The position numbers were made by a program, and so were the translations under genes. The notes beneath the pieces were generated by a model that did not search any database, was not told where the DNA came from, and saw only the letters and a program-made list of their open reading frames with translations. This document shows positions 55,089 through 64,000 of a stretch of 64,000 nt of DNA, piece after piece. The stretch's first letter is position 1. Each line of letters starts with the position of its first letter. The DNA is from Tiliqua scincoides (lineage: Eukaryota > Chordata > Lepidosauria > Squamata > Scincidae): contig NC_089829.1 of the NCBI RefSeq assembly GCF_035046505.1, positions 8,380,396 through 8,444,395 on the forward strand, written 5' to 3'.

Positions 55089-57173
55089 TTTATAAATATA
55101 AATAATTTAATATATAAATTTATTATATAAAGTATGAAAAGAGACACTTGAAGGGGAAGCCAATCGAATGCTTTCTTTTTTCTCCAAAAAAGGTTTATTT
55201 TTGGTTTGGTAAAAAGGTTTAGGTTTATTTTAGAGACTTCCGGGTGGGGGCCATTAGGGATCCTTCTTTTTAAAAAGGGGGGGGTGCGTGTTTTTGTTTC
55301 GGTACTACTAGTTTTTCCTTGAGAATACAATTCAAAAGGTGTCCAGAAACATTTTTTGCTTCCTCCCTTCCTACAATTGGAGGGTCAAAACGAAATATCT
55401 TCTCTGAAATTCCGAATCAAAATTGATTGGGAATGGTGTGGGTGTTTTTTGGGGAGGGGATCCTTACGCTACACATCACTTTCCTTCATTCCCCTGTCTC
55501 TTTAGCTACCACCTGCTGAAGCCTCCCCACCATGTTTTCCACGCCCCTCATGGTCCTGTTCCCCCCTTCTTCAAAAATCTGGTTTATTTTCTTGAAGGGT
55601 TAGGACCATCTCCCTTCCTTATTCATCCCAGGACCTTAAAAGGTCCTTTTGGAAAGCGGTGTGTAAATAAACTAGTAAATAGTCCATTGAAGCAGTTGAC
55701 TCCTCTCTTAGCCCCCTCATTATATTAGCATTTCTTGGGGTCCTTGACAAACATAGGGCCATCAAACGACTTCAACAAGTCCCAAGAGATTAGAGCTGCG
55801 TCCAGAGAAAGATAGCTAAATATATATTTTAAAAATAAAAGGAGACCCCAAAAGAGAGACTTTTTTTTTTTTTTACTTTTATGCCCCATGCATTGGAAAG
55901 CAAAGCCCTCGAACCTGTGAAAAGCAGAGCCCAAGGGGGGGGGCATTAAAAATTAGAGAGAAACCCCATCGAAACGATATAGCCAATTATACAGGGAAGG
56001 TTACAACGCGGAGTAGGTAGAGTTGCATCGGGGTCACCGGGACAAAATTCGTCCTCTTTGCCACCAGGGAAGGGTGGCTCCCCTTCAGAAAAGGAGCTGG
56101 CCCTCGTTTGCTGGGGCAGTATGAGAGGTAGGAAGGCAGAAGCCTCCAGATATGTAGGCGGCTGGGGTGGAAAATCCTAAGAGAGAAGGCAGCGGGGCTA
56201 CCTTGAATGGGCGAGACCGAAGCCTCCTACACGCTTACTCTGGTGTAATAACTTGAGCTCAGAGGGCCTTACCCCGAAGTAACTGCATCGGGCCGCCTCC
56301 CCAGCAGTGGAAATTACTGAGTAAACACGCTAAAAAAAAAAAAAAGTGGTCAACCGATTCCCTACAAGACAAGAAGTCCCATTGATTTAAACAGCGCTTG
56401 TTTACAAGGAAGGTACCGATCCTGAAGAGACTTACCTGGAAGGAAAGCGCCTCTGGCCCCCGCAAGGAGTGACATTCGGGAAGGGAATTCAAGCTTCTCA
56501 AACTCCTCCTGGTTCAGTTCTCGTTCAACTCAGGGAAGGCTTACTTCAGAGTAAACAAGCCTAGGATTGGGCTAGGGGGAGAGAATCACAACCCAGGGGA
56601 AAACGCACCCCATCTCCGCAAAGTCCCCCCCCCCCCCAGCATCACCGTCTAGCGTGTCCAACATTGAACGTGGGAATACAGGCAGTTCCCAGGCATTCCG
56701 TCCAACCTGCGTTTTAATTCCTGCATCGACGAGTTCACACAATAAGGGTGTACCACCCAGCAATCGTTAGGAGAGGAGAAGGACGTGGGCAAAGCAATGG
56801 GGATTAGGTTTTGATCTTGCCTAGGACCAGGGTTGTTTTGTTTTTTTAATTAAATCTTTAAATTAAATTATTAGCAGGCTTATAAAACTCACACCTTTGA
56901 GAATGACAGTCAAAATCCCAGGAAAGCAGGTAGACGTGTCACTCGTGTGTATCAAACTTCTTGTACACTGGCTTGAAGCTACGATGCAGTGTATGCTTAC
57001 TCGAGAGTAAGCGTGCGTCGTCCCCCCCACAAATTAGGAGCCCCTACTTCGAAGGGAGGTGCACAGACTCCGGCTTAAACCCCCCTACGTCTTACCTGGA
57101 GGCGAAACCCATTTCAATCAATGGGGTTTACTTCCAAGTAAAACGTGGCTGTTCACAAACTTGGAAAGGAAGG
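55089..57173. other. Intergenic sequence upstream of PRDM16
   Basis: AT-rich to 55150, then mixed. No exon or named transposon. Holds FB85 remnants (56226-56290, 56530-56575, 56995-57155), a T-run at 55860-55874 and a C-run near 56627. Confidence 0.35.
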
Positions 57174-57266
57174 CTGCAGCCCCATCCACACACTTCCCTG
57201 GGAGTAAGCCCCATGGACTCTAACGGGGACTTACTTCTGAGTAGACATGCCTAGGATTGGGCTCTA
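57174..57266. repeat. FB85, full copy nearest the PRDM16 start
   Basis: GGCTGCAGCCCCATCCAC, CTGGGAGTAAGCCCCATGG, GGGGACTTACTTCTGAGTAG and CCTAGGATTGGGCTC. About 600 bp upstream of the PRDM16 start codon. Confidence 0.9.
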
Positions 57267-57768
57267 AATGGTGGGGGGGGGATGTTACTTGCAAGAAGGC
57301 ATGCAGAGGAGAGGGGGTGAAGAGGTAGGAAGGGGAAAGTCAATCAATTATGACGATCAAATTAGTATAGGATCTGTAAGGCGTAGCATGCAATTAAGCA
57401 ATTAAACCCCCCCAGCTCTCCTCCTCTTCCCCCCCACCAACAAAATAAGAATGGCAAAGTCACCTCTTTTTCAAGATGCTCCCCTCCATCTTTAAATATT
57501 GTCCAGTGGGAAAAGTCAGCGTGGAAAGGGTTAGGAGCTGGGAAAAGGGCGCTTTTTCTTAAAGGGGCAGATCAGGAGGGGGGGCTGGGATGGTGATCAG
57601 AAGGGAGAAGGGGGGGAGATAAGTGATCTGAAGAAGAGGATAGGGCCAGGGGAGAGAGGGGGGGGGAAGTCAACACACACACTCACACACTCCAATGCTA
57701 GCCCTGATGGTGATGAATACATAGGAAACTTTTTTGGCCCCTGAGAGGGTGTCAGATTGAATGCTCTG

Positions 57769-57780
57769 TGCGCATGTGCG
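57769..57780 (+). promoter_or_regulatory. NRF1-like site in the PRDM16 promoter region
   Basis: TGCGCATGTGCG is one base from the palindromic NRF1 consensus GCGCATGCGC. About 90 bp before the PRDM16 start codon. Suggestive only. Confidence 0.35.
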
Positions 57781-57868
57781 AAGGTGTCCGAACTGACAAT
57801 GCTTGGGAGATGAAGATAGCGCCGCAGAGCTGTTGCGGGTTCAAGGAGGGATCCACTCCGCCGTCAAG

Positions 57869-57905
57869 ATGAGATCCAAGGCGCGAGCGAGGAAACTGCC
57901 CAAAA
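57869..57905 (+). CDS. PRDM16: PRDM16 first coding exon
   Basis: Encodes MRSKARARKLPK plus the first base of the next codon, then a splice donor GTAGGT at 57906. From memory, human PRDM16 begins MRSKARARKLAKS with a split serine codon at this point, so one residue differs (P for A at position 11). The paralogue MECOM begins MRSKGRARKLAT and fits less well. PRDM16 is a PR/SET-domain zinc-finger regulator of transcription (brown fat, stem cells, heart, craniofacial development); the PR domain and fingers lie in later exons outside the window. The ATG is preceded by CCGTCAAG. An in-frame ATG at 57803 exists, but the homology starts at 57869. The exon sits at the left edge of a GC- and CpG-rich region. 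The neighbouring ACTRT genes agree with human 1p36 order. Confidence 0.88.
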
Positions 57906-58728
57906 GTAGGTCCCTTCCCGCGGGGGGGAGAGATCCCCGGCGAGATCTGGCGAGGAGGGAGGGGGGCGCGCTTTGGGGTCGCTTAGCTGGCTCCAGAGGA
58001 GGAGGAAGAAGAGGAGGAGGAGGAGGAGGAAGAGGAGGAAGGGGGGGCGACGAAATCACCTTCTTGGCTGCCCCTTCTTCGCCGCTCCGAGGGTGATCCA
58101 GCCGGGGGAGAGCGAGAAGGGACGGCCGCGCAGGCTGCAGGCAGCTCCCCTTCCAAGTCTGTGCGTTCTCCGCGCACCCCGCGAATGGCGGGGTTCACCC
58201 CTCCGCAGCTCTGGAGGCGACCGCGGATAGCCGAGGCGCAGGGGGGAGAGATCTTCAGGGGGGCAGGGAGAGAAGGAGAAGTGAAAGTGGGCTGCAAAGT
58301 TGCAGCGATCAACTTTTTTCCCCCCTTCCCCTCTCGCTCGCTCGCTCCCTTTCCCTCGGAGTCCTCTCCAAGTTCCTCGGAAATCTTTTAATTCCTGGCT
58401 TTAGAAATAGTGGGCGCTAGAGGCCCGTGGCTGCGAAGGCCCGTTTGCCCGGGATGGGGAGGGGGGGGAGGGCGAGAAACCATCCAGGCGAAGGGAGATT
58501 GAATGGAAGGGGCAGAGAAACCGCGAGCCGAGCTGGAACTCGGGCGCAGGCAGTGAAATTGACCCGCACCGGTTGGGGTGGCCGTGAAATTGACACGTTT
58601 GGGCGTCTGTGAGCAGGAACGCTGGTGGATTCTCTTAGGAGCCTGTTTGTGGCATGTTGGGGGTCCCTGTTATCTTTCTTGTCCGGGAAAATAAGAACCA
58701 GAACTCCTCCTACTGCAAAACAAGGTTG

Positions 58729-58753
58729 CTTCTCTCTCTCTCTCTCTCTCTCC
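58729..58753. repeat. (TC)n microsatellite
   Basis: About 12 TC units in intron 1. Confidence 0.95.
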
Positions 58754-59297
58754 TACCTTCTTACTTTCTCTGGATAAATTTCACCTTCCTCCAACGCTCC
58801 TCATCGCGGCTGGCTCAGGAAGTAGAAAAGGGTGAGGGTGCCGAAAGTGTTGGGTGCCTGAAGGACACCGGGGCTCAGTGTGATCACTCCAAGACTTTAT
58901 CTGTCCAAGGGCTATTGATCATTTCTCTCCCCCCCCCCCCCCCAATGGTGTTTGGCCAAACAATATTGAAAATGCCGGTTAGGTTCTTTAAAGAAGTGGC
59001 TTCGTGGTTTTCTTCTGAATGATTTAACTTTAAAACTGCACGAGATTAAAACTTTTGTCAATACTTTGTTTGGGTTTTGTCTTGTCTTGCCTGGAGAGGT
59101 GCTGCTGTTTTGTTAATTTATATATAAACTTAATGTGTTTCGAACTGTGTTCCTTACTGATTCTCTGCTGCAAACAGACGCTAGAGCTGAAGCAACAAGT
59201 CCTAAAAGATAACATACCTGTAAATTCCTTTGCATGTGAGGTAACAGGTAAGGGGGGGACTTTGTAATCCACTTGACTGGAGATTTGATCTTAAACA

Positions 59298-59366
59298 CAG
59301 TGCAATCCTATGCAAGCTGACTTGGAAGTACATTTTTTTTTAAAGTGTGCACAGGATTGCGGCCTT
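59298..59366. repeat. FB85 copy with internal gap
   Basis: AGTGCAATCCTATGCAAGC and GTGCACAGGATTGCGGCC ends are intact, while the centre is replaced by a T/A run (59334-59345). Confidence 0.75.
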
Positions 59367-59521
59367 ACATGGCAGTAAAGCCCCCATTGATTTCAAGCGG
59401 AGTTCCTTCCAAGCCTTGCAGTCTCCGCAGGGAGAGGGAACGAGGCTGTGGCATGAAGGTTATTTGAGCTCCCACCCTTTCAAAACGCCTCTTAAATTTT
59501 CGGTGAGCATTGCAAACCCCT

Positions 59522-59750
59522 GCAATTATACACACACTCAACATATAGATACATACGCGCGCGCTCTCTAGACACGCACACAATATATGGATACACACAC
59601 ATATTTTATTTATATATACACTATATATAGTACGTGCGCACACACTATATATAGTACATGCACACACCATATGCACATACACACACACACTATATATATG
59701 TGTGTATGTATATACACACATACACGCACACACTTTTATATATACTCAGG
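59522..59750. repeat. Compound CA/TA microsatellite region
   Basis: ACACAC and TATATA blocks interleaved with CACACACTATATATAGTA repeated about three times (59600-59690). Capable of several alternative hairpins. Confidence 0.9.
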
Positions 59751-60085
59751 CATACAAACTCGCCCCAAGGAAGCGATCACTGGAGTTTGAGGCTAGTTTA
59801 AGGGCTCAGGCCCCTGATCCCTTTGGAGTCAGGGGTCTGAACCCAGCCAGCCCTCCTTCCCTGCAGGGAAACTTCTCTCATCTCCATCGGAAAGAGACTC
59901 CCGAGCTCACTCACTGGTGAATCCAGCGGACCCGTAACCCTGCACCGCGGTGTACGTCCACTTTAGTCTACGGACGTACTCATTTACTACCGCGAGCTTC
60001 TGCTCTCCGTCGTAACTCCTAGCTACCTATTACCCTGTCGTTTTTCTCCGTCTAGATAGCTTGGCGTGGACCCCGAAGCCGAGTT

Positions 60086-60181
60086 AAGGCTGCCACCCTA
60101 GCCACACTTTTCTGGAAGTAAGCCCCATTGACTCTGGTGGGGTTTACTTTTGAGTAGCTGGGGATAGAATTGTGCTCTGAC
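60086..60181. repeat. FB85 copy
   Basis: GGCTGCCACCCTAGCCACAC, GAAGTAAGCCCCATTGAC, GGGGTTTACTTTTGAGTAG and AGAATTGTGCTCTGA. Confidence 0.85.
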
Positions 60182-60667
60182 GCCGCACCGTGTCCCTTCC
60201 GCCCTTGAGTAACCTCTCCTTCTCCTAACTGCCGAGTATCTGTCGTTTCTTCTTTTAAGGGTGTCAAGAGTTGGGAATCTTTTTCGATATTTAAAGAGAA
60301 TTGCTGTGAAAGCGCACGTACAGCTCCCCTCCCTCTCTCAGGCCCCCGCAATGTCAGCAAGAAAATATAATCTCTCTCCTTTCAGCCTCTACTGCTGCGT
60401 AAGGGAACCCAGAAATTAAGTTTGAGGAGGGAGGTGTCAGCGATTCCGATTAGAGGGGACGCTTCTTTGCAATTAATACTATAATTTTTCAATAAGCATC
60501 TGGATCAAACCCCCTTCCTCTACTGCATTCTTTTTTTTTTTAAATAACTTTCCCCAAAAAAATATCTAAAGTTCTGCACACTCTCCCAGATACGCGTTTA
60601 AAGGAAATTTTCTCTCCTTAAAAAAATAAGAGGTTGGATTGTTGTGTTTTTATTTTGTTTTGGAGAG

Positions 60668-60757
60668 ACCCAATCTTATTCACACTTCGCTGGGAGTTAG
60701 CCCCATTGATTCTAATGGGACTTCTAAGCAGAGATGCATAGGATCGGGCTCTTAATA
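60668..60757. repeat. FB85 copy
   Basis: GACCCAATCTTATTCACAC, GGAGTTAGCCCCATTGATTC, TAATGGGACTTCTAAGCAG and GCATAGGATCGGGCTC. Confidence 0.85.
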
Positions 60758-61015
60758 TTTGTCAGGTTCACCAGATCCGCTAGCCCACCGTAATGCCTTC
60801 TGCAGTGGGTGAAACTGACACGATTCCAGGTGTGCTTGTAAGTTACTTGGCCCTCGGATCGTTCTAGCTTGAAAGTGTGAGAGAGCTTCAGACATTTCTT
60901 GCTTGCTTTCTGCCCCACACTGTGCGTGTATTTGGGGATGGGGGGGATCAGTGTGCATTTTTTGAGGATGGGAGGGGGCCACAAATAAAGAAGCTTTCAA
61001 GATTGTATATAACGT

Positions 61016-61020
<5 letters not shown>

Positions 61021-61054
<34 letters not shown>
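61021..61054. repeat. (CT)n microsatellite
   Basis: About 17 CT units, followed by CGCATAATCATATATAT. Confidence 0.95.
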
Positions 61055-61059
<5 letters not shown>

Positions 61060-62042
61060 AATCATATATATTTTTCTAAACCATGTCAGTTCCTCTTTTT
61101 CTTTCTCTCCCCCCCCCCTTGACCACTTAATCCAACCTGGAAGTGTCTGTTTTTGGAAGTCTGATTAAATTCAGCTGTTTTGATACCAACCTCAGACTCA
61201 ACAGTTTATAGCTGGTGGGGATTTTTTTTTTTTTTTTTTTTTTTGAGGGGGGGAGGAGGTTGGAAGGAAGAGATGATACTCCTTTGAAGCTAAAGATCCT
61301 TTTAGGAATCCGCTTTAAAAGCATAGTAGTCCAGCCAGGTCTGGAGATCCCAGGGGCTTTCTTTGCAGAAAGGGAGCCTCGCCCGGTTCGCAAGGCGTGA
61401 CTGCGCTCTACTCAGTGGGGATCAGGCCTCTCCAGTAGCAAAGGCTTCCCCAACGCTGACCTGTTGAAAGTTTGCTGCCTTTAGTGCTGGTCCTTTAAAA
61501 AAAATTGTTTTGGGGTTTTTCAATCCAGGAGGGTCCTGGTGCGTAAATACCCAGAGATTTCTTAAGGAAAATAAGTCAGCCCCCCCCCCCCTTCCAAGCT
61601 TGCTGCTGAGGAAGCTGAGCCAAGCGAGGAGTTCCACCACACATTAAAACACACACCGGGGTGTTGCAGGATTTAATTGCGCCGGCCCCATATTTGCAGC
61701 AGATGGAGAGGTGACCTCCTGGCTCCACGACCTGGGTCTTCTAGGAAAGTGATAAGTGGGGGAGGGATAGGGGTGCAGGCTTTCCTTCAGTCCTCTCTGT
61801 TACCTCTTGTAGGGGAGGCTAAAGGGGGCGATCCAGCTTAATTTCTGGGGACAGCAGCAGCTCCTTGGCGAGTGAAGGGGTGCCGGGGCGTCAAGGTGTG
61901 GATGGTCCAGCTACAGCAACCCTCCCTGGATCGAGGGTCTTCCTGGGACCGTCGCACCTTAAGGCACCAGGTGTTTCAGTATAGACCCAGAATAAAATAG
62001 CAGGCTGTGGGCAGAGGACGGGGGAGAAGGGCTGCCGCCTGG

Positions 62043-62137
62043 GAGCCCAAGCCTAGGCGCGCTTACTCCGAAGTAAGTCCCATTATTGTCAATGGGACTT
62101 ACTCGCAGGAAAGTGTGAGTAGGATTGTAGCCTGAAG
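62043..62137. repeat. FB85, well-preserved copy
   Basis: AGCCCAAGCCTAGGCGCG, CTTACTCCGAAGTAAGTCCC, AATGGGACTTACTCGCAGG and GAGTAGGATTGTAGCC. Opposite orientation to the copies at 60086 and 60668. Confidence 0.88.
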
Positions 62138-62395
62138 CGCTTTCCGGTTTTATAAGATCGCCACCCCTCCCTTTTCTGACTGATGAAGCTGAATCCACCA
62201 ATGGGGATCCCTCAAGGTGCGCGATCCTTTGGCTCAGCTGGGGAAGCAAGAGAGGAAAGAGACGGAAAGAGAAACCGGGATCTGGGGGGGGGGAGCGAGA
62301 GAGAGAGGGAAGGGGAAATAAAGTGTGGGGGGGGAACTGAGAGAAACTCCTGGAAGAGGGAATGAGGGGCACGTGCACGTTCTCTTCCTCCTGGA

Positions 62396-62476
62396 CTGTC
62401 AGCCCCATCCTTTGCGGGTCTACTCAGACCTAAGTCCCATCATAGTCCGTGGGGCTTTCTCCTAGGAAAGACTGCA
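62396..62476. repeat. FB85 copy, diverged
   Basis: TCAGCCCCATCCTTTGCGGG, CTACTCAGACCTAAGTCCC and AAAGACTGCAGCCC. Last copy recognised before the window end. Confidence 0.75.
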
Positions 62477-63287
62477 GCCCGGGTCTCTGAAATAACCGGT
62501 CATTTCCCCCCACCCGCCTTCACGATCGCCTCCAGTTTCCCAAGAACCGAACCGCAGCCGTCTCTTCCAAGTTCTCTGCGTAAACCCCGCGTAGGGCAGC
62601 GAGGAAATGAGTCCTCCTTTCGGTAACTCTTTCCAGTCAAGGCTTCGATGCCCCCCCCACACACACACACTTTTTTTTTTTCCTCCGCTCCGTTCCTAGA
62701 TTACTTAAAACATAAAATATTGGGGGGGGGGGGGGGATCGGAATCCGAAGTGGTCAGAGAAAGTGCAGAACTGAGTTCTGATTTCGTCAGGCGGAGCTGC
62801 TTGGGGAAGTGCGGGGTTTGGAGAGGATTTGGGGGGGGGGGAATCCAGGGCCCGCTTCCAACGGAGGAACTGAGTTATTTTCTTTGACAAACAAAACACC
62901 AGCTCTTTCCTGGTCCGCGACCAGATTTCTCGATAGGACAAGTGTGGATTTTCCGAGAACTGAAACATCTCAGGAAATGGGACTTGGGGGTGGAGGCGTT
63001 AAACGTGACCCCAAGATTCGGGATCGAGGCCCAGAGATGAAGCTCAAGCAGAAGCAACACACACGCACAGACCCAGGCTGCAGTTTCCCTTTCAGAGCGG
63101 GGTGGTGGAGGAGGAGGGGACCCTCGTGTGTGTGTCAAATACAGACATATACAAATACGTACAGGATCAGGGCCCCGGCAAAGCCGAGAAAGTGAAGCAG
63201 CCTCCTCTAGGAAAAGGGGACACACACCCATAACCAAACGCTCCCATCCCCTTCCCTACAACCGAGAGAGAAGCCAAAGGGCCCGTG

Positions 63288-63830
63288 TCATAAGAACATA
63301 AGAACAGCCCCGCTGGATCAGGCCATAGGCCCATCTAGTCCAGCTTCCTGTATCTCACAGCACCAAATGCCCAGGGAGCACACCAGATAACAAGAGACCT
63401 CATCCTGGTGCCTTCCCTTGCATCTGGCATTCTGACATAACCCATTTCTAAAATCAGGAGGTTGCGCATACACATCATGGCTTGTACCCCATAATGGATT
63501 TTTCCTCCAGAAACTTGTCCAATCCCCTTTTAAAGGCGTCTAGGCTAGATGCCAGCACCACATCCTGTGGCAAGGAGTTCCACAGACCAACCACACGCTG
63601 AGTAAAGAAATATTTTCTTTTGTCTGTCCTAACCCGCCCAACACTCAATTTGAGTGGATGTCCCCTGGTTCTGGTGTTATGTGAGAGTGTCAAGAGCATC
63701 TCCCTATCCACTCTGTCCATCCCCTGCATAATTTTGTATGTCTCAATCATGCCCCCCCTCAGGCGTCTCTTCCCTAGGCTGAAGAGGCCCAAACGCTGTA
63801 GTCTGTATTGAGCCAGCTGGGAAAGGCCAG
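63288..63830 (-). mobile_element. CR1 LINE 3' end in PRDM16 intron 1
   Basis: Reverse strand: the 3' terminus (CATAAGAACATAAGAACAGC at 63290) runs back through the 3' UTR into ORF2. The ORF2 C-terminal frame is open from about 63830 to 63477 (LAQYRLQRLGLFSLGKRRLR, then MIETYKIMQGMDRVDREMLL, then KFLEEKSIMGYKP). Less diverged than the 1276 and 34118 fragments, and close to the copy at 14475 but without extra tails. The 63831-64000 remainder is not assigned. Confidence 0.93.
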
Positions 63831-64000
63831 GTGCTCCACCAGCACCACCTGAAAGCTGCCTGGTCCCCCTCTTGGTTCTGTGGAAATGAGGAGAGCTTGG
63901 GGTTTTTTTTTGGGGGGGGGCAAGGTTGCTCCTTAGCATCTCTGCAGGAGAAGCAGATCTCCAGGTTCTCCAACAGCAAATACACAGTTTGTGTAAGCAA

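Larger units (their letters stand above)
57906..63287 (+). other. PRDM16 intron 1 (start), CpG-rich then repeat-bearing
   Basis: 57906-58640 is GC- and CpG-rich (CGGCGAGATCTGGCGAGG, GCAGCTCTGGAGGCGACCGC) with a purine (GGA)n tract at 58002-58042, consistent with a CpG-island promoter extending into intron 1. Beyond 58650 the sequence is ordinary intron with microsatellites, G/C runs (58927-58943, 61578-61590, 62721-62736, 62830-62842), a T-run (61221-61244) and FB85 copies. I see no second exon; the intron continues past the window end. Confidence 0.6.

Noticed and set aside
57700-57868. PRDM16 divergent noncoding transcript (human PRDM16-DT equivalent)
   Set aside because: Expected from human gene order, but nothing in the sequence identifies exons or a minus-strand start, so it is not annotated.
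57803-58096. 97-residue reading of PRDM16 exon 1 through the splice donor
   Set aside because: Homology stops exactly at the GTAGGT donor. The downstream basic and glycine-rich residues are the (GGA)n tract of the intron.
63475-63939. 154-codon minus-strand protein
   Set aside because: It is the C-terminal part of CR1 ORF2, not a host gene. The same applies to 14537-14812.

Overview
The window looks like nuclear DNA of a squamate reptile (a lizard or snake; species not determinable). The evidence is the mix of repeats: CR1 LINE tails ending in a TTCTTATG-type octamer, 5S rRNA-derived and tRNA-derived SINEs, many short hAT-type elements with 8-bp target duplications, long dinucleotide microsatellites, and vertebrate single-exon genes. 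No bacterial operons, CRISPR arrays, rRNA operons or LTR retroviruses were seen.

Host genes. Three uninterrupted, full-length actin-related genes of the ARP-T (ACTRT) family lie head to tail on the + strand at 9.2-10.3, 12.7-13.8 and 17.9-19.0 kb. The middle one is closest to mammalian ACTRT2. At 57.87 kb the first coding exon of PRDM16 (MRSKARARKLPKS, then a splice donor) is recognisable, and the rest of the window is its first intron. This matches the human 1p36 order ACTRT2 - PRDM16. The roughly 39 kb between the actin cluster and PRDM16 holds no other gene I can support.

Mobile DNA. The left two thirds is a layered record of insertions. A CR1-tail tandem array at 22.95-28.19 kb is interrupted by a full-length LINE with an intact 1087-codon ORF (23.61-27.21 kb), flanked by a 13-14 bp target duplication. 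A near-identical truncated copy sits at 38.1 kb. A 5S-derived SINE at 4.57 kb ends in the same 3' tail, so this LINE is its likely partner. Each array monomer joins a CR1 tail to a linker that reads as the vertebrate ZNF143/THAP11 promoter motif (ACTACAATTCCCAGAATGC), and the monomers form a three-unit higher-order repeat. About fifteen hAT-like and two TA-flanked mariner-like non-autonomous elements are delimited, several nested.

The right third (44.6-62.5 kb, upstream of and inside the start of PRDM16) is packed with copies of an 85-95 nt foldback repeat, called FB85 here, including a four-unit tandem block, plus many G- or C-homopolymer runs. The DNA around PRDM16 exon 1 is GC- and CpG-rich, as expected of a CpG-island promoter.

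Working picture: an expanded, probably germline-expressed actin-related cluster beside a developmental regulator, separated by repeat-rich DNA in which recently active LINE/SINE machinery and an amplified transcription-factor-motif array stand out.
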